A program made the position numbers and the translations under genes. A stretch of DNA of 34,037 nucleotides from contig JACRUD010000155.1 in NCBI GenBank assembly GCA_014304875.1, positions 1-34,037 of the forward strand. Direction: 5' to 3'. How positions within the stretch are numbered: the first letter of the stretch is position 1; each line of letters starts with the position of its first letter. The stretch comes from Vulcanimicrobiota bacterium (GTDB lineage: Bacteria > Vulcanimicrobiota > Vulcanimicrobiia > Eremiobacterales > Eremiobacteraceae). The notes below the pieces were generated by a model. The model saw only the letters and a list, made by a program, of their open reading frames with translations. It ran no database searches and was not told the DNA's origin. This document shows, one piece after another, positions 1 through 6,687 of this stretch.

Positions 1-120
1 CCGCGGGATGGAGAACCCTGTCGCCGCCATCACGGCGCCGCCGGCGATGGTGCCCAACATCGTCTTGCGGGATAGATGATTCGTACCGTTTTCAGATTTT
101 CCGTTCTTGGTGGATTCCAT
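1..120 (-). CDS. Secreted protein, N-terminal fragment (Tat-like leader), cut by the left edge
   Basis: The complement of the first 120 bases reads as 40 open codons running off the left edge; it is missing from the ORF track. The start ATG at 118-120 is preceded by a strong GAGGAGAG ribosome site, which decides the start. The peptide has a polar N-region, then SRKTML, then a hydrophobic stretch (GTIAGGAVMAATGFSIP). This resembles a twin-arginine leader with RK in place of RR, so export, perhaps by Tat, is inferred. The mature domain lies outside the window, so no function can be given. It is divergent from the SecE-like ORF at 350. Confidence 0.7.
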   Translation of the reverse strand, partial: MESTKNGKSENGTNHLSRKTMLGTIAGGAVMAATGFSIPR

Positions 121-299
121 AGATTCGTTTCTCTCCTCATTTTCGACAGTCGTATGGCGCACGAGCCGCAGACCGGGCGTCTTACCAAGGCTCAACGAAC
201 CAGCAGCCGAAACGGTTTACCGAAAACGGAAATTTCGGAAAGCTCTTTTAGAAAGTGCTTCGCATAGGATTCGGCCCGTCGATAGGAAAGTGTCACAAC

Positions 300-322
300 C
301 TAGGCTCATTATTGTTGCCTAG
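300..322. promoter_or_regulatory. Inverted repeat in a divergent intergenic region, possible operator
   Basis: CTAGGC is followed after 11 AT-rich bases by GCCTAG. This perfect 6-base inverted repeat lies between the leftward gene starting at 120 and the rightward ORF starting at 350. The placement suits a regulator site, but the arms are short and no regulator is encoded nearby. The rest of 121-349 shows no other gene. Confidence 0.22.
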
Positions 323-349
323 AACTGTTTCATATGGAAGCCTGCCGCA

Positions 350-547
350 ATGCAAGCCCGTACCAACGTTAAAACGGATCCTGAAAGCGCACGCGGGCGG
401 CGGTTCCCTCGCTTAACTCCGCTGGCGCGGACGTATGTGCGACTCGTGGAGCGGCCAGCTTTGTGGCCAAGCCGACAGGCCGTCGCTAGCGCGACTTTGA
501 TTTTAGCCCTCGTGCTTTCATTGCTGTGGTTCGGGCTCTATCGCTAG
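350..547 (+). CDS. Small single-span membrane protein resembling SecE
   Basis: The 65-residue ORF has a basic, polar N-terminal half and one C-terminal membrane helix (about residues 45-63). The junction reads ERPALWPSRQAVASATLIL. SecE proteins carry a WPSR/WPKR motif just before their conserved membrane helix, after a short amphipathic helix, and the order here is the same. Known SecE proteins usually continue about 10-20 residues after the helix; this one stops directly after WFGLYR. The gene is not beside nusG, rplK or rpmG, where secE normally lies. Start: ATG at 350, with GGAAG about 10 bases upstream. It may be a divergent or second SecE subunit of the Sec translocon, or an unrelated tail-anchored protein. 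The match rests on one motif plus topology. Confidence 0.45.
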   Translation: MQARTNVKTDPESARGRRFPRLTPLARTYVRLVERPALWPSRQAVASATLILALVLSLLWFGLYR

Positions 548-570
548 AACGGGATCGGCTGCGCGCTAAG

Positions 571-1633
571 TCAGGACAGGGCCGCGACCGCCAAATCGAC
601 GTCATGCTCCGTATTGTAAACGTGAAACGACACGCGCGCACGACCACCTCGCACCGACGCTCGTACTCCGGCACGCTCCAGACGACGTGCGGCATCTGGG
701 ACATCGGCGAAAACGATCGGCGACTTGCCGGACGGCAAACATAAGGCTCGACGAAACCGGTCGGCCAAGCCCAAGTCGTGCCTGTATATCGCCGAAACCC
801 CGATGCGCTCGACGAGCTCCAGCGCACCGACGGTTCCCACCCATGAAAAACCACGCCGGGGACGTATCGAGCCGGCGGGCGGCCGCTGGAGCCAGCCGCA
901 ACGGCATGCCGAACAGGTTGTTGTTGGGGTCGGCGGTCGCATACCATCCGGCATGAAGCGGGCGCACACGATCGAGGCGGCCGGGTGAAACGCTCATAAA
1001 AGCAGTGCCGCGCGGTGACATGAGCCACTTGTAGGCATGGCAGACGTAGAAATCGATGGCCGCCGCGTCCGTCGGCAGCCAACCGCAAGCCTGCGTTCCG
1101 TCCACGCACACGAGCGCTCCGTAATGCCGGGCAGCGGCTAAGATTCCGTCCAGGTCGGCCACATCGCCCGATGCGGGCTGAACGTGGCTGAACGCCACCA
1201 TCGTAATCCCGGCGTCGACCGCTTCCGAAAGAGATGCGAGCGGAACGGATTTGATCACGACTCCGCGATCTTGGTGGACCGTCCAGGGAAAAATCGTTGA
1301 GGCGAAATCCCCGTCGGCAAGCAGGACCACCGACTCGTCAGGCAATGATGCGGCGAGTAAACCGATGAGTTCGGAGACCGTCGCGCCCACCGTGACGTTT
1401 CCCGGTTTGACGCCGACTAAGCGCCCGAACGCCGCTCGCGCGCGCTCAGTGCACTCCTCCCAAAACTCTTCGCTTGTGCGGCCGGTGCGCCAGTCATCGA
1501 GCGCCTTTAGCAAAGCGTTGTGGGCTGATGTGGGCGGCAAACCATACGTGGCCGTATTCAGGTAGGCGCCGGCAGGCTGCCATTCGTCGCGGATGCCCGC
1601 TATCTCGGCCGTTTGTGAATCCCGTAGCGGCAT
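571..1633 (-). CDS. Class V aminotransferase / cysteine desulfurase-like PLP enzyme, frame broken near its end
   Basis: This is a fold-type I PLP enzyme of the aminotransferase class V family. From the ATG at 1633 (MPLRDSQ) it shows the N-terminal LNTATYGLPP segment, the PLP-binding VDGTQACG (Asp about 178, Gln about 181) and the Schiff-base lysine in HAYKWLMSPRG (Lys about 202). The ORF track gives 602-1792, but its last 80 or so residues are arginine-rich nonsense. The proper C-terminus (SWVGTVGALELVERIG to VDLAVAALS, stop at 571) lies in the neighbouring frame. Removing one base from the A5 run at 846-850 (T5 on the coding strand) joins the two into about 353 residues. Either the assembly has a homopolymer error or the gene is a recent pseudogene. 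The longer start at 1792 overlaps the upstream gene and adds a non-family, Arg-rich leader, so I reject it; an in-frame GTG shortly upstream of 1633 is possible. The substrate is unknown; selenocysteine lyase-like and EgtE-like enzymes share this fold. Confidence 0.8.
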
Positions 1634-1734
1634 AGCCTTGCGTCTTCGCCGCACACGACGCTGTTGCTTCCCGAAAGGGATGGCGAAACGGTCGTGAGGC
1701 GCTGTCGCGTCTAGCGTTGGGCAAGGCCACCCAG

Positions 1735-1986
1735 CTACGAAGATACCGGCCCAAGCCCGCGCGCCGTTCTCAATTCTCTTTGTATCGGCCACTCGCCGAA
1801 AGCGAATATCACAAATACAACCAGGTTGACCAACGGCACCAACATCAACAGACTCAGGGCGCCGGGGTAGCCGCTTTTTTGCGCGATCTTCCAGTTCGCG
1901 ATGATCGATATTACCAAGACGACTGAGACAAAGATGACGTACGCGATGATGAATGCGCTCTTCAACACCGTCCCGTTATGCGCCAT
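1735..1986 (-). CDS. Small membrane protein with two helices, function unknown
   Basis: The 83-residue protein has two hydrophobic helices (about residues 8-29 and 38-60) separated by NWKIAQKSGYPGAL. This pattern resembles small inner-membrane proteins of the DUF5684-like type, where a W-K-I-x-x-K-x-G segment precedes the second helix. The start at 1986 is chosen over the ORF-track start at 2025 because AAGGA lies a few bases upstream and the extra 13 residues are Arg-rich. It is upstream of, and on the same strand as, the aminotransferase, about 100 bases away. No enzymatic motif is seen. Confidence 0.6.
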   Translation of the reverse strand: MAHNGTVLKSAFIIAYVIFVSVVLVISIIANWKIAQKSGYPGALSLLMLVPLVNLVVFVIFAFGEWPIQRELRTARGLGPVSS

Positions 1987-2140
1987 ACCTATCCTTCGCT
2001 CCATATACGCAACCCGTCGACGCAAGCACCGCTAAAGGGCCCGCTATACTAATAGAGGCGAGTCCCGAGCGTGGGGCTTATTCTCCTGAACGAGCGTTCC
2101 TTTGAGCGCCACGCCTACACCCCCAAGCTGTTGGACGGCC

Positions 2141-2173
2141 GGGCGGGAGGACCCGGTGAAGCCTCGCCCGCCC
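2141..2173 (-). terminator. GC-rich hairpin after a leftward gene
   Basis: GGGCGGGAGG and CCTCGCCCGCCC can pair with a two-base bulge around an 11-12 base loop. It starts about 13 bases beyond the stop of the leftward ORF 2186-2608, where a terminator would sit. No T-run follows on the minus strand, so intrinsic termination is uncertain. Confidence 0.4.
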
Positions 2174-2185
2174 TTGCAGGCAATC

Positions 2186-2608
2186 TCAATCCTGCGCGAG
2201 CCGGTTACCGTTTTCATCGACGATCGCGATTTCGTAGGTCGCGTCTTTGACCGGCTGGCCATCGTTGAGCTCGAGCAAAATCTGCCGCATAGAGCCCTTG
2301 ACCGCGTCCGTGAGATCGGAACGTGACGGAGCGTCCAGCTTCTCCCACAGCGCTCTGTCGACCGTGATCGAGACGTAATTGCGTAACGGCGCGTTCGTCC
2401 AGCTCAGGCTCGAAATCATGGCGACGTTGTCGCTGTGCTCGCGTTCTATCAGAGCGTTTAGCTTCACCGCCAACAGGCGGTCGTCGAGCTGCTCGGTCTT
2501 CAGAACGCTGCCTGTATCGGCTCGCACGTCGTACGACCACACGCGGTCCTGCGCTGGGCTGATGCAGGCTACGTATTGCAGGTTAGAATCTGCCGGTTTA
2601 CCGCCCAA
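2186..2608 (-). CDS. Hypothetical soluble protein, start uncertain
   Basis: No family is recognised. The 140-residue reading has a balanced composition and ends DATYEIAIVDENGNRLAQD; it looks like a small alpha/beta domain. The only start after the preceding in-frame TGA is a TTG at 2608 with no ribosome site. A GTG at 2542, with AGGA four bases upstream, would give 118 residues. The ORF is in the same frame as its upstream neighbour 2630-2842, separated only by one TGA and seven codons. The two may therefore be one membrane-anchored protein split by a nonsense change, or two separate genes. Antisense ORFs here are Arg-rich shadows. Confidence 0.5.
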   Translation of the reverse strand: MGGKPADSNLQYVACISPAQDRVWSYDVRADTGSVLKTEQLDDRLLAVKLNALIEREHSDNVAMISSLSWTNAPLRNYVSITVDRALWEKLDAPSRSDLTDAVKGSMRQILLELNDGQPVKDATYEIAIVDENGNRLAQD

Positions 2609-2629
2609 AGCATGGGTCGGTTCGGCTCG

Positions 2630-2842
2630 TCACGTCAATTGACGATCCTTTTTCGCGACAGCCCGCATGTCGGGCTGCTCGAGAACCCGTCGGATGGCCG
2701 CGGCGCCGATGAGGTGATCCCTCATGAGTTGCACGATGGGCACGATTGCGAACAAGACCACGGCGATGATTCCGGCGATGAGCGCGTGCATTCTAGACTG
2801 GCCGCGCTGAGCGCCTGGCCCGAAGGATTTGGGAAAGGTCAA
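2630..2842 (-). CDS. Small hypothetical membrane protein
   Basis: This is a 70-residue ORF with one membrane helix (MHALIAGIIAVVLFAIVPIV, about residues 18-38) and a charged C-terminal tail. The TTG start at 2842 overlaps the TGA of the upstream ORF (TTGA), which suggests translational coupling; an internal ATG for MHALIAG would also keep the helix. It is followed in the same frame, after its TGA, by ORF 2186-2608. No family is recognised. Confidence 0.4.
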   Translation of the reverse strand: MTFPKSFGPGAQRGQSRMHALIAGIIAVVLFAIVPIVQLMRDHLIGAAAIRRVLEQPDMRAVAKKDRQLT

Positions 2843-3108
2843 GCCGGCCGCCGTCCGGCGCGGCGGATTGCCACGCGAAGCGCGAATCCGGTCACGACCA
2901 CGATGACGATCTCATCGTAAAGGAAGCGATCGCCCGCCGCCCGCTTATCCTCGGGCTTGGCGCCCGGCGCGATGGCGTTGACCAGGCCGGAAACATCATC
3001 GCGGGGCGCGGCGTTGAGGGCCCGAAGGCGGCTGTCGTAACGCATGTAATTGATGGCGCTCAATACCGCGAACAAAATCACGATAGCCAGCGGCAGCTTC
3101 TTGCCCAA
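2839..3108 (-). CDS. Small hypothetical membrane protein with two helices
   Basis: The 89-residue ORF has hydrophobic helices near residues 5-22 and 67-84, with a polar loop between them (AAPRDDVSGLVNAIAPGAKPEDKRAAG). The only start after an upstream in-frame TAA is a TTG at 3108, which has no clear ribosome site. It heads a leftward cluster of three small ORFs and is divergent from the yihY-type gene, about 49 bases away. No family is recognised. Confidence 0.5.
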   Translation of the reverse strand: MGKKLPLAIVILFAVLSAINYMRYDSRLRALNAAPRDDVSGLVNAIAPGAKPEDKRAAGDRFLYDEIVIVVVTGFALRVAIRRAGRRPA

Positions 3109-3157
3109 TGGTTTGTTCGGCGTTTACCGCACGCGACGCAGGGAACAAGTTTGGGGC

Positions 3158-4033
3158 ATGAAACTCATCGCTCTCTTTCCATTGTTCAAGGAAGCTTTCT
3201 CCCAGTTCGGCAAGGACAGGGCCACGAGGCTCGCCGCCGCGCTTTCGTATTACACGATATTCGCGATCGCTCCGCTGCTCATCATCTTCATTGCCATTGC
3301 CGGCCATTTCCTTGGGCATGGGTACGTGAAGGGGCAAATAATAGATGAGTTGCGCGGCTCGCTCGGCCCCGGCGGGGCGCAGGCCGTCAAGACGATGATA
3401 GAAGCCGCTTACAAACCCAAGCAAAGCGTGATCGCCAGCACCATCAGTTTTGCGGTGTTCCTGTTCGCCGCGGCGGGAGTATTCGGTCAGCTTCAAGACG
3501 CTTTGAACACCGTCTGGCATGTCGAACAAAAAGCTCAGCACAAGATCATGGACGTCATCCGCGACCGCTTCGCGTCGCTCGCCATGGTGCTTGGAATCGG
3601 GTTTTTGCTACTTGTCACTTTAGTGATCAGCGCCGGCGCTTCTGCGCTCGGCCATCTTATAACGGGCGTCGCTCCGTGGCTGACCGTGGTCATCAAGATC
3701 GTTGATTTCATCCTCAGCTTCGTGGTCGTCGCGGTTCTTTTCGGACTCATATTCAAGGTGCTGCCGGATACGCGGATCCGCTGGAAGGACGTCGCCATCG
3801 GCGCTTGCGTGACATCGTTGCTTTTTGCCGTCGGCGTTTTCCTCATCGGCCTATACATGGGGCACAGCGCGGTGGCCTCGACCTACGGGGCGGCCGGTTC
3901 GCTTATTGTGATATTGTTGTGGATCTACTACGCGGCGCAGATCATGCTGTTCGGGGCGGAGTTCACGAAGGTGTACGCGCAAAATCACGGCTCGCGATCC
4001 GGCGGCAAACAGCTCGCGCCCGGCGAGGCATAA
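3158..4033 (+). CDS. YihY/BrkB-family inner-membrane protein
   Basis: The 291-residue polytopic protein has about six membrane helices. Family hallmarks are the N-terminal DRATRLAAALSYYTIFAIAPL, the central AVFLFAAAGVFGQLQDALNTVWHV, and the C-terminal STYGAAGSLIVILLWIYYAA followed by FGAEFTKVYA. These are diagnostic of the YihY/virulence factor BrkB family, formerly misnamed RNase BN. Its molecular role is not settled in the family; transport has been proposed. The start at 3158 (MKLIALFP) is preferred to the ORF-track start at 3050, because the extra 36 residues run back over the divergent gene and are not family-like. AGGGA lies about 12 bases upstream. Confidence 0.9.
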   Translation: MKLIALFPLFKEAFSQFGKDRATRLAAALSYYTIFAIAPLLIIFIAIAGHFLGHGYVKGQIIDELRGSLGPGGAQAVKTMIEAAYKPKQSVIASTISFAVFLFAAAGVFGQLQDALNTVWHVEQKAQHKIMDVIRDRFASLAMVLGIGFLLLVTLVISAGASALGHLITGVAPWLTVVIKIVDFILSFVVVAVLFGLIFKVLPDTRIRWKDVAIGACVTSLLFAVGVFLIGLYMGHSAVASTYGAAGSLIVILLWIYYAAQIMLFGAEFTKVYAQNHGSRSGGKQLAPGEA

Positions 4034-4093
4034 GGCAATCGAGGGCTAGGGCCCCGTTTCAATTGTCGGCCGTTAGGGTAAAATGACGCCGCG

Positions 4094-4492
4094 ATGGAGC
4101 CCGAGCATTGCCGTTTCTCCAGCAGCACCGATGCGGTTATTTGCGCAAGGAAGGCCGTCACGGCCTACGCTCGAGCCTGCGGTTTCCCGGAGTCGGACGT
4201 TTTCGACATCGCTTTGGCTACGGGCGAGATTTGCACGAACGCGGTCGAACACGCTCACAGCGACAAAGGTGCCTTTTCCGTGGATTGCCGGTACGAAGAA
4301 GCGGTTCTCACGGTCGCCGTTCGCGACGGTGGCGGACGTGACAGAGCCCTTCCGGTAAAGGACCACGTCGGCGGCCTCGGCCTTTTCTTGGTGCGCTCGC
4401 TTACCGATCACGTATCGTTTCAACCCACGCCCAGCGGCACGACAGTCAGTTTCTCCAAACGCCGCAGCGTCAACGCCGCCCTAGCGCAGTAG
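4094..4492 (+). CDS. RsbW-like ATP-binding protein (anti-sigma factor/serine kinase type)
   Basis: The 132-residue single-domain GHKL ATPase has an N-box ATGEICTNAVEHAH (Glu45, Asn49, His53), a G1 motif RDGGG (about residues 77-81) and a G2 motif GGLGLFLV (about 93-100). This length and order match HATPase_c_2 proteins of the RsbW/SpoIIAB group, which bind sigma factors and phosphorylate an STAS anti-anti-sigma partner. No STAS protein, PP2C phosphatase or sigma factor gene is next to it, so its partners are elsewhere or it has another signalling role. The gene lies 60 bases after the YihY-type gene on the same strand. Confidence 0.85.
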   Translation: MEPEHCRFSSSTDAVICARKAVTAYARACGFPESDVFDIALATGEICTNAVEHAHSDKGAFSVDCRYEEAVLTVAVRDGGGRDRALPVKDHVGGLGLFLVRSLTDHVSFQPTPSGTTVSFSKRRSVNAALAQ

Positions 4493-4570
4493 CGGCCCGA
4501 GCGGAACCAAGGCGTGCGGCAGGTCACATTCGACCGGTCGCCGAGCCCGCACGGCGACCGCGCCGATACC

Positions 4571-5188
4571 ATGAACATGTCCACGTGCTGCAAGCCGGGT
4601 GCGACGCTTCTTGGAAAGGCGGCTCTTGCCGTCACCCGCAGCGGCTTCTTAGCCGGCGGATTTTCGACGCTTGCTCTGCTGGCGACGCCCGGGCTGGCCT
4701 TTGGCGGCTCTGCCGTGCGCTCGTTTGGCTCTCCGTACGTCCTTTGGCTGGAGCGAATGGGGACGCGAGAACGGGTCGCGGCGCCTTTCACCTTGGACGG
4801 GAAGGCGCTCTACGCGCCGGGCTATGCCGCGCTATGCGCGATCTTGCGCGACGAGCACGTCCCTCCAAGCGAGGGAGACGTTCAGATATCGGTTGTGACA
4901 CTAGAGGCTCTGTGGGCGGTCCAGCGTTATCTGGCGCGCGCTGGAGTCCGAGAGCCCATCGTCGTGCATAGCGGTTACCGAACGCCGGAAACCAACGCTC
5001 GCACCGAAGGCGCGGCTAAAGCTTCTTACCATATGTCCGGCATGGCGGTCGATTTCCATGTCGGCGACCTCGACATCGGCTATTTGGCAAGCGTCTGCTG
5101 GTCTTGCCCCATCAGCGGTGGGGTGGGCTACTATCCGCAAGGCTGGGTCCATCTCGATACCGGTCCCAAGCGCTTTTGGAACGGCTGA
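4571..5188 (+). CDS. YcbK-like (DUF882 / M15-type) secreted peptidoglycan peptidase
   Basis: From the ATG at 4571 the protein has 205 residues. A signal-type hydrophobic segment (about 24-44, FLAGGFSTLALLATPGLAFG) is followed by a D-Ala-D-Ala carboxypeptidase-fold domain. Diagnostic pieces are HSGYRTPETN (133-142), SYHMSGMAVDFH (152-163) and GWVHLDTGPKRFW (191-203). His154, Asp161 and His194 are the expected zinc ligands. YcbK/DUF882 proteins, such as E. coli MepK, cut peptidoglycan crosslinks in the periplasm. The ORF-track start (GTG at 4514) adds 19 polar residues before the signal and is less likely, though no clear ribosome site supports either start. Confidence 0.85.
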   Translation: MNMSTCCKPGATLLGKAALAVTRSGFLAGGFSTLALLATPGLAFGGSAVRSFGSPYVLWLERMGTRERVAAPFTLDGKALYAPGYAALCAILRDEHVPPSEGDVQISVVTLEALWAVQRYLARAGVREPIVVHSGYRTPETNARTEGAAKASYHMSGMAVDFHVGDLDIGYLASVCWSCPISGGVGYYPQGWVHLDTGPKRFWNG

Positions 5189-5217
5189 GGATGAGCCGGC
5201 GCGGCTGGTGGCGTGTG

Positions 5218-5300
5218 TGTAGCCACGGACCTTTAGGTCCCTCCGCCGCGGGACGACCAACGGCCGCCACTAAAAGTGGCGGAACTCCATAGAGTTAGGA
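5218..5300. repeat. Palindromic dispersed repeat, copy 1, between convergent genes
   Basis: The first 30 bases (tgtagccacggacctttagg...) match the copy at 31123 with three substitutions. The unit holds GGACC-TTTA-GGTCC (5227-5240), then an 8-base perfect stem CCGCCACT-AAA-AGTGGCGG (5264-5282), then a small AACTC-CATA-GAGTT hairpin (5283-5296). It fills the space between the ends of the peptidase gene (+) and the efflux adaptor gene (-), and may act as a bidirectional terminator or a REP-like element. Confidence 0.7.
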
Positions 5301-5310
5301 TCCCCAGAGT

Positions 5311-6687
5311 TTAGGATCCGGAAGGGGCCAGCAGGTCGTAGGCACCTTCAATCGCGACCATCGAGCCTGCTGGCAAGCCGTCAGAGATCAACGCAGTCGT
5401 CTGATCGCTCGCCGCAACCCTGACCTCCCGCGGCGCGAACTTCTCCGCCCCGTTTGGTGCGCGCACGAAGACGAGCGTCTTGCCGCTCTGAGGGTCCTCA
5501 ACGACTGCCGTGGCCGGCACTAAGACCCCGCGACGTCTCGCGACGATGATTCCCGCCTCGACCGCGTCCCCCGCCACAGCCCCGGTGGGAACGCCCGTCA
5601 CTTCCACGATCGCCTGCTGAGTCGTCGGATCGACAGCGGGAACGATCGCGATAACTCGGCCACTCGTCGGTTGCGATAAGCGTTGGACCCTGACGTCGGC
5701 CGGGTCGCCGACGCGGATTTGTCGCGCATCCGCGGCCGCCACGCTAAGGGTCGCCGTGTCCTGCTCCGGAGCTCCGATCTGGATCACGGGGATCGTTGGG
5801 TCGACGCTTTCGCCTGGGTGTTTCAAAATCGCGGCCACAACACCGGAACCGGGAGACCGCAGCACGCCGTTTTCAAGATTTCGCTGCGCATCAGCCAGGC
5901 TGGCCTGCGCGCGCGATGCTTGGCCGCCTAGGACGCTGCTTTGGGCTTGTGCGGCGAGCACATCGCTCTGGGCCTGAGCGACCTCAGCTCTGGCTTGTGC
6001 TATCGAAGAGCCGGTACCAGCGACCGCGGCCTGTGCCTTCGCCCGAGCTGCGTCGGCATCCGCGCGATCCCCGGCCAACTGCGTCTGCGCCGCTTGCAGG
6101 TCCTTGGCTGCGACGATGCCGGCGGAGTAGAGAGAGCGTTCGCGCTCGAGAGCGCGAACATCGGCTTCTACTTTCAACTCGGCTTGTCGCTGGGCCGCCG
6201 CGGCCGCTATGCGCTCGCTTTGAGAGCCTGGAGCACCGCTTTGCAGGCGGCTCAAAGAAGCTTGCGCGATGCGCAGCTTTGCACGTGCGCTTTTGAGTTG
6301 GGCCGACGGGATGGCTCCTTGCGAATAGCTGCCGGCCGCGGCTTGGGCATCACCACGCGCCTGAGCGACGGCTAGAGCGAGGCCTGTCGTATCCAATTCC
6401 GCTAAAGGCTGACCCGGCGACACGCTTTCGCCCACATGAACGTCAAAGCGGCTGATTTTTCCTGAAACGGAAAATGAGAGAGCTGCCTGACTGCCGGGAG
6501 GCGGCCCGACTCTGCCTGCGGCGTTCACCCGCACGTCGAACGTGCCGAGCCGAGCGGCGGTCACTTTGACGGCCGGTTGCGCCGGCGGCGATGGCTGAGC
6601 CCCACCGCCGCGATGGGTCCAGTAGAGGACCGCCAGCACTGCGATCAGGACAAATGCGGCCGCATAAGGGCGGTGCCGTGCGTTCAT
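5311..6687 (-). CDS. RND efflux periplasmic adaptor (HlyD/MFP family)
   Basis: The 458-residue membrane-fusion protein carries one N-terminal membrane anchor (about 8-24). The first lipoyl half follows (FSVSGKISRFDVHVGESVSPGQPL, about 72-96), then a long Ala/Gln-rich coiled-coil hairpin (about 105-270), then the second lipoyl half (LRSPGSGVVAAILKHPGESV). Beta-barrel and membrane-proximal domains complete it. It links the inner-membrane RND pump to TolC in the periplasm. Its ATG overlaps the TolC gene stop by four bases (ATGA), so it is the last gene of the operon. A near-tandem duplication around the stop (GGATCCTAAACTCT / GGATCCTAACTCT) merges into the downstream repeat. Confidence 0.93.
   Translation of the reverse strand: MNARHRPYAAAFVLIAVLAVLYWTHRGGGAQPSPPAQPAVKVTAARLGTFDVRVNAAGRVGPPPGSQAALSFSVSGKISRFDVHVGESVSPGQPLAELDTTGLALAVAQARGDAQAAAGSYSQGAIPSAQLKSARAKLRIAQASLSRLQSGAPGSQSERIAAAAAQRQAELKVEADVRALERERSLYSAGIVAAKDLQAAQTQLAGDRADADAARAKAQAAVAGTGSSIAQARAEVAQAQSDVLAAQAQSSVLGGQASRAQASLADAQRNLENGVLRSPGSGVVAAILKHPGESVDPTIPVIQIGAPEQDTATLSVAAADARQIRVGDPADVRVQRLSQPTSGRVIAIVPAVDPTTQQAIVEVTGVPTGAVAGDAVEAGIIVARRRGVLVPATAVVEDPQSGKTLVFVRAPNGAEKFAPREVRVAASDQTTALISDGLPAGSMVAIEGAYDLLAPSGS

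Noticed and set aside
1634-1792. Upstream extension of the aminotransferase ORF
   Set aside because: It overlaps the 3' end of the upstream membrane-protein gene and encodes an Arg-rich, non-family leader.
3050-3157. Upstream extension of the YihY-type ORF
   Set aside because: The extra 36 residues overlap the divergent small gene and are not part of the family; MKLIALFP at 3158 is the natural start.
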